DNA of 64,000 nt from Leptidea sinapis (Eukaryota > Arthropoda > Insecta > Lepidoptera > Pieridae), in contig NC_066286.1 of the NCBI RefSeq assembly GCF_905404315.1, positions 2,673,501 to 2,737,500 on the forward strand, read 5' to 3'. Positions 54,575-64,000 of this stretch are shown here, piece after piece. Positions within the stretch are counted from its first letter, which is position 1. Every line of letters starts with the position of its first letter. The notes under the pieces are model-generated. The model saw nothing but the letters and a program-made list of their open reading frames with translations. It made no database searches and had not been told where the DNA came from. A program made the translations under genes and the position numbers.

Positions 54575-55530
54575 ACATTATTTATTCAAATTCAAATATT
54601 TCAAAATAGGATTCAAAATCACTTATTGAACTTCAAAATTTACCATCCATTCAAAAGAGACTGCCTCAGACCTGAGAAGAACGGGCGCAAGAAACACAGC
54701 GGGTTTTTTTTTAATAAAAATATGGATTATAATGTAATATCGTACAACAGACATTTATAAATAAAGAGCATGAGGGTTTTCGCTTCATTCCCAGTCTTTG
54801 GTATCATTAAGAAAATCGTTTATGCCATAGTAACCTTTCCCACACAAACGTTTTCTAACAATTCTTTTAAATTTCGTAACACATTTGTTTTGTACATTTT
54901 CTGGGATCCTATTGTAGAAGCAAATACATCGATTAATAAAAAACTTACTAACTCGACTTAACCGAGTAGTAGGCATAACAAGTTTATGTTTGTTCCTCGT
55001 GTTAACATTATGATAGTCACATTTTCTAGAAAATTCCTCAATGTGCTTATGAACATACAAAACATTATCAAGAATATATTGAGAAGCAACAGTCAAAATG
55101 TTCACTTCTTAAAATTTTGCTCTCAATGATTCTTTAGGACCTAGGTTATAATATCGCTAAAAGCCCTCTTCTGCAGCACAAAGATGATATTAATATCGGC
55201 CGTACTGCCCCATAACAATATAGCATAGGACATAGTACTATGAAAATAACTAAAGTATACTAGTCGCGCCGTATCAATGTCAGTTAACTGTCAAATTTTT
55301 TTAACCGCATATACTGCAGAACTAAGCCTATTCGCCAATCCTTCAATATGAGGGCCCCATTGCAATTTAGAATCCAGAGTAATGCCAAGAAATATAGCAG
55401 TTTCCACTGGTTTTACCACCTCTCCGTTTAATATAATATTCACATCTACATTTTTGACCTTTAACGCGGTAAATTTATTATTAAAGTACATAAAAATACA
55501 TAAGTTATTAGAATGTATTATAATTTTCAC
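54575..55530 (-). mobile_element. LINE-A with C-terminal reverse-transcriptase region, 5'-truncated
   Basis: From 55530: KIIIHSNNLCIFMYFNNKFT, then VVKPVETAIFLGITLDSKLQ and WGPHIEGLANRLSSAVYAVK, a stop, and (other frames) TARLVYFSYFHSTMSYAILL. The frame 55105-54785 holds NKHKLVMPTTRLSRVSKFF and FYNRIPENVQNKC. This is the thumb region after the catalytic domain, then the LINE-A tail (54770-54590). The longest LINE-A copy in the window. Stops and frame changes show it is inactive. Confidence 0.85.
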
Positions 55531-55829
55531 CCTGTCATATAGAACATGCTGGTGATATAAAAAGACATGATAGAGCTCTAGTCTGTGGATTTAGGATTGA
55601 CGTTAAGTATAATGTCTCGTTGCATTGATGACACATTGCTTCTCCTAACGGCTGATTTTAATATCACATCTCTAGTTTAAGGTTTAAGTAGGTAAACGCC
55701 GCGACAGGTATACGTTATTGTGAAATAAATGCTTTTACCTACCAGTTTAGTTATTATTCAAGCTTTGGTTACGTAATATGGCTTAAATATACGATTTTGC
55801 TATAATTCTGTTACAAAATATTCGTACTG

Positions 55830-56225
55830 TCTACTAATTAGATTTATCTGATGGTAAGTGCAGGGCGTATCTTCTCAGTACTATGTAGTGCCGCTCAGGA
55901 TTTTTGCTCGGTAGAAAAAATCTAGTTTCTTTCTTCTTTCTTGAAAACCATACTGTGGAAGAACGCCACACATCCAGATGGTGGGTATGATATTCTAATT
56001 GGGCGACAGGAATAAGATCAAGATTCGGGAAATAATGAAGTGATGTCTCTAGACACAAGAACAAGAAGTGATATACCCGTTCACTGAGCACGGGATTCCC
56101 GACAAATTGAGCAACTCTGCGTTGAACGCGGTCAAATGGATCGAGCTGATACTGGGGTGCACCAGACCAGAGATGACGGCAATACTCCATACCATACTGC
56201 GCTTTGTAGAGCGCTAGAATGTGGG
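55830..56225 (-). mobile_element. LINE-B coding end fragment joined to a family D scrap
   Basis: Minus frame: MEYCRHLWSGAPQYQLDPFD, then RVQRRVAQFVGNPVLSERV and the HHLDVWRSSTVWFSR end, with about 60 bases missing in the middle. At 55855-55905 a plus-strand family D scrap (gtgccgctcaggatttttgc) abuts it. Confidence 0.75.
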
Positions 56226-56974
56226 CCAGCTTGGGATTGCAGTCGTCACTTTAAGTCGTAAGAGATATTGCATACGTGCAAAAATGCCCAATAGTCTTTA
56301 AGGATAGAATATTGAAACTATAAATCATACAATTGGGATACATGAGGGATACATACAACTAAGTTGTACTTTCCTTGATATAAAAAAATCCGAACCTTTG
56401 TCTAAAAATTAAAATAAACACATGAAAGATCGAGATTCAATGTAGAAATCGGCCGTAGATTAATTAAGTTTTGCCTTTCACATGATCTACGAGTATGTAA
56501 ACCCAGCGCTCGATTTGATTGCAGTCGGGGCCTGAGGTAAAGAACGGGAGCTCTCCCCCCGCTCTTCGCTGGCCTCGCCTCGCGCGTCTATAGTGTAGTG
56601 CTGTGCCGTTATTTTTTTGATTTTTTATAATGACTGAACCGAGTCCATCTGGTATCGTTCCAAAGAAAAAAAACAAGTTTTCATTCATCGCCATGCACGA
56701 GAAATGGCGAAAAATGTTTTAAACAATGTGTTGAAGACAAAACAAAAATTTGAGATATAAATAGTTAAATAATTTCATTTATATAATTTAAATTTAGGCT
56801 TAAATGGTAAACTTTAAGCTTTGATTAAATTTATCGACATATATTATTATGGTTATCCATTATAATTACGTCACATCACTATCGCATTCCTAAACTCTGC
56901 ATTCAACTAGCGCGTCATGTGTAACAGTGCTAGGAAGTCAATAACAGGAAACAGTTCTATAATCCAAATAAGTT
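56226..56974. other. Intergenic sequence with a CG-rich patch and short frame
   Basis: A CG-rich patch (56520-56610) precedes ATG at 56630 and a 30-codon frame, MTEPSPSGIVPKKKNKFSFI, ending TAA at 56722. It resembles the start of a transposon protein placed after its promoter, but nothing follows. Low confidence. Confidence 0.3.
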
Positions 56975-57095
56975 TTTTTTTGTAGAATTGGAGGACAAAC
57001 GAGTATCCTGCTGTTCAGTGATCACCGCCGCCCACATTCTCTAGTATAACCAGACGAATCACAGGAGCGTTGCCGGCCTTTACGGAAGGAAGGAG
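56975..57095 (-). mobile_element. LINE-B 3' end scrap, diverged
   Basis: tttttttttgtagaattggag, then gtgatcaccgccgcccacat and aggagcgttgccggccttta. Confidence 0.75.
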
Positions 57096-57104
57096 TTTTC
57101 TTGC

Positions 57105-57262
57105 GTGTTAATTCCGCTAAGATTTTTTCTGTCTCCACTCTAGAGTCTTATCCCAGAATAAGGCCAGTAAACATCTCTTGAGGAAGCCTCGTGTAGAGGC
57201 GAAACACGTTTCGAATTGGTAAAAGACATATCTTAAAATAGCACCGAATTCAATAAATTTTC
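57105..57262 (+). mobile_element. Penelope-like 3' end fragment
   Basis: Carries cttgaggaagcctcgtgtag, then aggcgaaacacgtttcgaat, at 57177-57218, related to the Penelope 3' motif at 35408-35374, and ends aattcaataaattttcttaa like the other copies. Confidence 0.6.
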
Positions 57263-58021
57263 TTAACAGAATTAATTACATCATAAGTAATCTTATAAAA
57301 TAAAATTATGATTCAGTACTTCTCAGTAAATAAAAGATTTATAGCAGCGTCTTATAAATACAGCTACTGTATTCACCCTCGTGCAGTAAGCAAATAATAC
57401 CCGATATTAGTCAGAAAACGACTGAGACGCTATTTGAAGTAGACAACCATGACAACGACGGTTCTAAATGATTTCCTTGTCGAGCAGTTGGATTTACATA
57501 AGCCTCTTACATTTATCTGACAGCCTGGTACTTGGATGGAGATTGATGAGTGAATAATTTAGGCTAAGCATAATTGATTTGTGTATAAATAAATCTATGT
57601 ATAAACTGGCGGAATTTTGGATAGTGTAAATATATGGATTATTAATGATCAAGGCTAACTTTAATATATAATGAAAAAATCCCCGAAAATTTTAAGAGAC
57701 TGTTATGAAATTCAAAAGTATTGTTAAAAATGTGTTATATGATGTGGAAGGAAACTTAATAACATAAATGGACTTTCTTCATCATTTCACAGGTTGAAAA
57801 TGAACAGCCCTAAGGCTATTTAATGGAATGGGTGAAAGTTTTCGACGTCAATAGGTGTTCCCCTGAAAATGTGCTCTGGAAAGGTCACGAAATGTCACTA
57901 AAATAATAATAATAAAAAGATTTGTCTTAAATATGAAACTTTTACGCAACATCTAATGTAAAACATTAAAAGTGTTTTATTCAAAAGTTTTTTTAAATCC
58001 TATTTTGATTTTTTTTGAACC
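57263..58021. other. AT-rich sequence with a LINE-A-like scrap
   Basis: 57708-57870 (gaaattcaaaagtattgtta, tggaatgggtgaaagttttc) looks like a badly decayed LINE-A end. Nothing else is recognised. Confidence 0.35.
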
Positions 58022-58335
58022 ATTTTTTTTTATTAAAATAAGGGACGAGACGAGCAGGACGTTGAGCTGATGGTAATTGATACGCCCTACCCATTACAAT
58101 GCAGTGCCGCTTAGGATTCTTGAAAAACCCAAAAATTCTGAGCGGTACTACGATTGCGCTCGTCACCTTGAGATGTAAGATGTTAAGTCTCATTTGCCCA
58201 GTAATTTCACTAGCTACGGCGCCCTTCAGACCGAAACACAGTAATGTTTGCACATTACTTAACTCCGTTGTGATACCCATAATCTTGCCGGCTTCCTGTG
58301 CAAAGGAGTCTCCCACTGGTATTATGGTAACCATT
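58022..58335 (+). repeat. Family D repeat, full-length plus copy
   Basis: ttttttattaaaataaggga to gtctcccactggtat. Hairpin arms gtgccgcttag and ctgagcggtac. Confidence 0.8.
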
Positions 58336-58494
58336 AGAAATAGCTTCAAATAGCTATTTTAAATTATTAACGATAATAATTGTAAAAGCCAATATCTTAG
58401 TATCGTGGTGTGCTGAGAGAATGTCGTTTTCTCTCCAGAATCTAACTGTATGTTTTGTCAACTTAGTGGACTATTTACTTATACAAATAAATTT

Positions 58495-58720
58495 TGTAAT
58501 CAAACTGCGGGACTCGAACCCGCGCCTCTCGGATTCCTTGTTAGCGCTCTTACAGACTGAGCCAACCGTTCCAGAGAAGCATGGATCGTAAATCTTGGTA
58601 TGTCTTGTTCAACTCTTATGTTGTGGCTTCATCTACAGGATCTAATTTACAGTCTTGCTCTCCAATAATTGCATATTATTAGGATATTGACTTGAGATGT
58701 CACTCAAAACAATTTTTCCG
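58495..58720 (-). repeat. tRNA-like SINE repeat, minus copy
   Basis: Minus strand gcgcgggttcgagtcccgca and ttggctcagtctgtaagagc give B- and A-box-like words. Flank as in 29565-29800. Confidence 0.65.
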
Positions 58721-60364
58721 TACCACTGAACTTGACCTAACTGACAATAAATAACTTAATTTTGATGCAGATATATTCGCGTTCACAACTACTATTATAT
58801 TATTGACTAGACAAACCTTAGAATAATCCTGTAATCTCAAAATTTCATTCCCTGTCAAATATGTTCACACTAGGAGTTCATGTATTGACAAATTCCTAGG
58901 AAATTGACTCAGCTTAGAGCGAAGCTTTGCGAGGCGGATATGACGTCACCACACAATTACCAGCACTTCATCATACAATATTGAGTTACGAACGGTACTA
59001 GTGGCTCGGATATTTCAATAATTTATTGCGCTTCGTCGCTTGAAAATCTTTCAGGATATTTTATATAGCGTTGACGGCTTTTTATTTGATATCAGAGGCA
59101 ATAACAAGATTATGGAGAGCTGTTAAATAATATTAGTCGCAGAATCGAGTTAAAAGGATATTTTGTATATGAATATCATGAAAAGCCTTTTCAAATTACT
59201 CGAATACGTACATTGTATAAAAAATAAATGCTCAGAATTTGACTGACAAATTGGACTGTTGGTTATTAACTATCTGCGTTGTGGTTTTTCTTAATATTTT
59301 ATGGAATCAATTTCTGCCTGCAGTTTTCCCGAAACGATACGACTTTCAAAACGTTATAGTAATTTTTGTGCATAACTTTATATTTATTGTATAAAATATA
59401 ATGTTAAATACGGAAACTATAAATATAGATTAAAAAGAGTGGCAATGAGTTTCTTGCCATTTCATCTCATTAAAGTTCAGTTTTTTCGAAGTTGTGGTAT
59501 TTTTTTATTCACACGGAATCTCTAAGGTTTCTGGAACAAGAAAAAAGTTTATAGTTGCTTTCTCATAGTGGGGCAAATGCCTAGTTTCCATTACGAAAAT
59601 GCAAAAATATATCAAACCCCAAATAACAGATGAATAATGTCTTGTATTAGTTTAAAATCATCCGTATTGCAAAATTTCTGTAATAGAAATGTAAACACGT
59701 TATAGAAGAGGAAAATTGCTGGAAGAATTTGAAGCGAGCTGGCAAATCAAGCGGAAAATCTTTATAATCTCCGGTGTCAAAAGTTTCTAACTATGACATT
59801 GACATCAGTATCTAAATGGAATGAAATGTTCATTTTCAGATTGAAACTCATTTCGACTGTGGAAAGTTGTATATCTGCATAGCGAGACATTGTAACACAA
59901 ATAAATGTAAATAGTTTAATAGCCATATGAGTAACTAGGTACAGAGGCAAAGCTTAAGAGCGGACAAAATTTTTACCTATTTTGGTAGGGTTGTCACAAA
60001 AAGTTAAAAGAAATTAAATAAAACAATTTTTTTAGTTTTTTTTTTGTTTTGATCACTGATATTAAATATACAGATACAAGATATCATGCAAAAGTTACAG
60101 TTAAAGGAGTGTCCGCATGTATTCTAAACTATATTATATAAATTATATATTAACGTCTAGTTTAGATATAATATATTGAAAGATATATATTTTTAAATAT
60201 TTATTTCATTTAAAGACAGACCTAAACTAGAAAGTAAGAAATAAGAACTATGTATTGATGATAACCTTACATTAAAAATGCATTTTTAACTTAAGCTTTA
60301 CCAAATATTAAAAGTTTCATGTTACTAGCCGTTTCTATGCCTAGTTTGGGGCAAGATAAGTTGT
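58721..60364. other. AT-rich sequence with LINE tail scraps
   Basis: 59310-59345 (cctgcagttttcccgaaacg) and 59440-59495 (gagtttcttgccatttcatc) are small LINE 3'-end scraps. No gene is recognised in this 1.6 kb. Confidence 0.4.
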
Positions 60365-60482
60365 ACCAAAATTTATGGACGATGCGGGACTCGAACCCGT
60401 GACTCTGTTCCTCGGGTTTCGTCCAAGCGCTCTTATCAACTGAGCCAACCGTACAAGCGCTCTTACCAACTGAGCCAAACTT
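60365..60482 (-). repeat. tRNA-like SINE with duplicated A-box arm
   Basis: cgatgcgggactcgaacccg is followed by aagcgctcttatcaactgag ccaaccgtac, and that unit is repeated once more at once (aagcgctcttaccaactgag). The duplication covers about 30 bases. Confidence 0.65.
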
Positions 60483-60499
60483 TTTATCAATTATTTTTA

Positions 60500-60763
60500 T
60501 TTTATTATAATTCAGCATTAAAAAATACATAATAGTTCAAATTTTCACTCGTCTACGATCAACACCTATTTTTGTATCGCGATTTTTATAGTATTCTGTT
60601 CTGGATTTATATATATTAAGATTGTGATAGGATAAATTTTATGTACTATATATTTGGTAGGTCTGAGAATCAGTCGTCATCTATTTTTTATACCCCAAAA
60701 GTTTTAATTATTGTTTTTTTTTATTACTTTATATGGCAATACAATGTTTGTTGGGTCAGCTAG
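60500..60763 (+). mobile_element. Rearranged Helitron ending CTAG
   Basis: The end tgttgggtcagctag (to 60763) and internal blocks (taggtctgagaatcag, cgatcaaca) match the 4977/31886 family, but the order is scrambled and the TC start is not identified. Confidence 0.65.
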
Positions 60764-61112
60764 TCTTAATATATATAAATCTCGTGTCACAATGTTTGTC
60801 CTCAATGGACTCCTAAACTAATGAACGGATTTTAATGGTGATTACTTCATGGAGTGCAGTTTGGTCCAACTTGAGAGATAGGGTAGTTTTTATTTCGATT
60901 TGGGACCCATAAATATTTTTATTTTCAATATTTGTTTTGTATGGACATATTTTCTATGAGAGAATTTAGTGACGCACGGTTTGACAGTTCCGCTGTGAAA
61001 CAATTTCATTCTAACAACAGGGAGCATATTTACGAAATAATTTTTGATGTTTTGAAATATAAAACAGTTGTTTTTTTACTATCTACAGAACAACGTCTGT
61101 CGGGGCAGCTAG
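60764..61112 (+). mobile_element. Helitron-like element, 349 bp, abutting the previous one
   Basis: Begins TCTTAATATATATAAATCTCG immediately after the CTAG of the preceding element and ends gtctgtcggggcagctag|T. Shares gagagaattta(g)tgacgcac with 45169-44880. Confidence 0.75.
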
Positions 61113-61543
61113 TATATTATAAATGTAATGTGAATTGTTGTATTACATGTCGGTGTAAGCATGGCAGGTCTGAAGTGAACGTAATTATTCGAACACGTAA
61201 CGGACTCGACACCGACTCACGCCACTCCGAATTAGGTTGACGCTGTTTACTTTACGAATTATACAGATATTCAAATAAGGCCTTTATGCTTATGTAGTAT
61301 TACGTAAGCTTTGTGGCTACCATAGATGTTACAATGTACCTACTAGCGTTTGTTATATCCGTTTCCTTTGAGATTAAAAATTTACTCGAACCTACACCTA
61401 TCGGGTTCTGTCCGAGCGCTATTACCAACTGTTTAGATTTGAAAGAGGAACATCTTACGGTCGTTCCTAATTTATCTCTATCTACAGACAGAGATAAATT
61501 ATTACCTTCTTCTGTCAGTAATTAGCTGTTAATAATCTGAAGT
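61113..61543. other. Intergenic sequence, nothing recognised
   Basis: No motif-bearing frame; an imperfect palindrome (aatttatctctatctacagacagagataaatt) sits at about 61469-61500. Confidence 0.4.
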
Positions 61544-61703
61544 TGTCCCAATATACCCGATAAGTCATTCTTATCGCCTTATAATGGGACACGTGAATTG
61601 CAATTTCCATACAAACTTCTATCGCTGGTAACTTATACGTCGTCCCGTTGACAGACAGCGTGTATGGATAAGGTGAGTTACCGTCGATAAGTTTATTGGG
61701 ACA
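61544..61703. mobile_element. MITE-like element, 160 bp, with TGTCCCAATA ends
   Basis: tgtcccaata at 61544 and tattgggaca ending 61703 are a perfect 10-bp inverted repeat. Near-terminal cgataag words are also inverted. Target-site duplication not certain. Non-coding. Confidence 0.6.
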
Positions 61704-62155
61704 GAAAAGTCAACGATACAACTTTTATTATGATTACAATTTTTATCTCAAGTAAGTGATAGACTGAATATTGGGAACGGCCGTAAATCTGTAAATTTTT
61801 GAAGTTTTACTTCTTAAGGCGCGTTATGAAAAAATGATGTGAGCTAAATTTTAAGATGCGCGCGCATCACTGTAACACAAAAGTAACAGGATGAAGTTGG
61901 TTCCTTAAATTTTCTAACGTTTGCTAACATTCGTTTTTTTTTTGCTTTCTTCGTCCATTATTAGGATAGGCAAAGGTTTCAAGCGTACAGCAGTATTCGT
62001 TATCTAATAATTAATTGTCAAAGCCATCGTTGCAAGATCTATACAATATTGCACGAGGAATAAATAATTTTAAGGATTTTTGCTTTTTTAGGCCAATGAA
62101 GTATGACTTCTTGCGTGCATACATAAGTACACACTCACTTTTTTTATGGAATTAT
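61704..62155. other. AT-rich sequence, nothing recognised
   Basis: No motif-bearing frame. Confidence 0.4.
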
Positions 62156-62157
62156 TG

Positions 62158-62340
62158 GGGTTGAGCAGGTTATCAAGTGTAAAGCAGATCCTGTAGATGG
62201 AGCCACAACCTGAGAGTTGAACAAAACATACCAAGATTTACGGTCAATGCGTCACTCGGATGGTTGGCTCACAGCGTTCGGACAGAACACGAGGGGTGCG
62301 GGTTCGAATCCCGTATCGTCCACTAATTTTGGTACAAATT
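62158..62340 (+). repeat. tRNA-like SINE repeat, plus copy
   Basis: Flank ggggttgagcaggttatcaa ... acaacctgagagttgaac, then tRNA-like ggttggctcacagcgttcgg and gcgggttcgaatcccgtatc, ending cgtccac. A further scrap (gagtgttcgaatcccgcatc) is at 62748-62790. Confidence 0.65.
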
Positions 62341-63305
62341 AAATTTAAATATACTAACGAATCGTCTATACGCAAATCAAATTAATGCATGTGAGAGAAG
62401 AACAACTGTAACGGAGATACAGCAAGAAAGAATAGAAAAGGGTATCTAATGTTTCTGTAATACAAAATTACTTAATTCATGTAGGTCACGGAAATGCCAC
62501 ATTCAAAAAAAAATTCTTATTGAATGTACTGCTACTTACTACTGTAAAGGGTTGAGCTAATGAGAAGAAGTAGCAAAAAAATTCATTGCCTCATGTCACG
62601 GATTATGATTGACAAGTCGTAGACAGCCACGCTTGGAATAGCTCCCTAGTATTTTGATTTTTGAATATTATACTTATTATACTTAATAAAAATGAAAAGA
62701 ATTTGTTATGTTTTTAAAGTGATAACCCTCACTTCTAGGATAAGGTCGAGTGTTCGAATCCCGCATCGTTCATAAAATTTTGTTTTTCAAATTTTATTTT
62801 GTGTAAAAATGAAAAGGTATAAATCAATCTGCAGTTTAATTATATACTTAAACAATGTCTTCAATGTAATGACTATTAACTAATACAAATAAAAAAAAGA
62901 TGAAATCGTTATAAAAATTAATGTAATATTATTTTGCAGCTACAGAATTAAAATTTGATGTAACAGCGAAATATAATGCGCTTTAAATATTCAATTTATA
63001 TTCAAAAGTTTAGATAAGTTGGAAGACTGCTTATTAAATACATCCCGGCGACGACCTATAAAAATCCCTTTTACTTTAATCACCCGCGCTCCCTCTTGCT
63101 TGAAATTACCCATTATAAAACAATTCATTTGGGAATAAGTAAAAAATTAAGGGTTCCGTATTTAAAATCTCTTCCTCATGGCAATCTTTGTCATACTCGC
63201 TTAAATGTCAACGTTTGTGTTGCCTTTTCTAAAATATTAGAGAAGCGTTGGCTGGCCCGTCCGTCATGCTCCTGGATGGGCGCTTATTAGATGTAGCGTA
63301 GTATA
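62341..63305. other. AT-rich sequence, nothing firm recognised
   Basis: A tRNA-like scrap is at 62748-62790. The frame at 63096-63290 (ending FSKILEKRWLARPSCSWMGA) might be a retroelement end because a LINE-A tail follows it, but I cannot place it. Confidence 0.35.
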
Positions 63306-63307
63306 TT

Positions 63308-63440
63308 AAAAAAAAAGCCTGCTGAGTTTCTTGCGCCCATTCTTTTCAGGTCTGAGGCAGTCTCTTTTGAATGGGTGGTAGTTTTTGACGTTCAATAAGT
63401 GATTTTAAATCCTATTTTGAATAAAAATATTTGAATTTGA
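63308..63440 (+). mobile_element. LINE-A 3' tail fragment
   Basis: aaaaaaaagcctgctgagtt, cgcccattcttttcaggtct and gaataaaaatatttgaattt. Confidence 0.8.
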
Positions 63441-63901
63441 ATTTATGTGGTGGATGTGGTGTGGTGAATGATCCTGTTATAGACCCTGCTTTTGTTGTTA
63501 AATTAAAAGCTATGCTTTTATCGAATAGTTCAAATATTTAAAATGTTGGCTTTAGCTACCTTTTTTTAAACACAGGATGTTTGAATTGATGCATACACTG
63601 TACTGAATAACTTTTGAGGTGTTTTTTATGATTCAATTACATTTCTAATTATTTACATAAAGACATGACTTGAAACGTGTGAGGATTTCTTGCATCACTT
63701 TAAATAGATGTATTTTATATGTTTAATAATATGATTAAGCTAAAAAAGAGTAGTTTTTTGCCACTTCTTCTCATTAAAGCTTAACTTTTCCCAAGCGGTA
63801 GTAAATGGTAAAATGTATAAATTTGACATTCAGTAGATTTAATTTAATTTGAAAGATAGGATGTAAATAGTTTTTATCTTTTTATTTAGAGGAGTTCATT
63901 A
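63441..63901. other. AT-rich sequence with a LINE tail scrap
   Basis: 63745-63810 (gagtagttttttgccacttc, ttctcattaaagcttaact) resembles the 3' end seen near 59440. Nothing else. Confidence 0.4.
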
Positions 63902-64000
63902 TCTTTATATATATAATTCTTGTGTGCGTGTGTATGTCACTGAACTCCTCCTAGACGGCTGGACCGATTTTATTGAAACTTTCTGTGTGTCTTCAGGTGG
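63902..64000 (+). mobile_element. Helitron-like 5' end, running off the window
   Basis: A|TCTTTATATATATAATTCTTG, then gaactcctcctagacggctg and gaccgattttattgaaact: the start and the 'cggctggaccgattttattga' block typical of the Helitron-like repeats above. Confidence 0.6.

Noticed and set aside
1..64000. CRISPR arrays, phage, operons, endogenous viruses
   Set aside because: No regularly spaced repeats with unique spacers and no viral capsid, envelope or polymerase motifs were seen; the window is eukaryotic nuclear DNA.

Overview
This is insect nuclear DNA, almost certainly from a moth or butterfly. It is AT-rich with small GC-rich islands, all of them coding or transposon-derived. It carries repeat types I associate with lepidopteran genomes: short Helitrons that start TC, end CTAG and sit between A and T; several non-LTR retrotransposon families known mostly from their 3' ends; Penelope-like elements; and tRNA-like SINE sequences. 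I cannot name the species. Bacterial features (operons, ribosome binding sites, CRISPR) do not apply.

The only host gene I can support is a minus-strand ZAD-type C2H2 zinc-finger gene at 1796-6324. It has two coding exons (6217-6324 and 1796-3706). The short first exon supplies the first half of the ZAD, and the spliced protein is about 672 residues. Its 2.5 kb intron holds a LINE 3' end that was itself split by a Helitron. A candidate 60-nt exon (34915-34974) and a possible first exon (22443-22711) are weaker hints of another gene.

Nearly everything else is transposable elements and their remains. 7.4-9.8 kb: decayed RTE-clade element. 12.3-14.35 kb: decayed Jockey/CR1-group LINE (here LINE-B) lacking its catalytic motif. 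15.4-16.0 kb: tandem array of about 100-bp units. 18.2-19.1 kb: Penelope-like remnant with a GIY-YIG motif. 20-30 kb: LINE tails, hairpin repeats and tRNA-like repeats. 30.7-35.4 kb: Penelope 3' ends, Helitrons, a GT-rich microsatellite and an endonuclease fragment. 35.46-40.28 kb: a nearly intact Jockey-type element inserted, with a target-site duplication, into a Penelope-like element whose parts lie at about 40.30-40.93 and 35.27-35.46 kb. 48.7-49.65 kb: a complete 908-bp non-autonomous Harbinger element with perfect inverted repeats, a TAA duplication and a remnant of its transposase. 50-64 kb: retroelement fragments, Helitrons (two head to tail), a MITE and tRNA-like repeats.

Family labels used below. 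LINE-A: 3' end contains cccattcttctcaggtctga. LINE-B: 3' end contains ggcggtgatcactt. Family C: begins accgacttcaaaaaggagga. Family D: about 300 bp with a gtgccgctcag hairpin. Family E: Helitron-like, with tatattagcttcacctg. Family F: about 200 bp carrying a tRNA-like core. Family G: about 210-bp direct repeat pair.

I found no convincing undescribed multi-gene system. The most informative items are the nested Jockey-in-Penelope insertion, Penelope GIY-YIG remnants that lack an ATG-led reading frame, hammerhead-like motifs in the Penelope 3' ends, the Harbinger element and the head-to-tail Helitrons.
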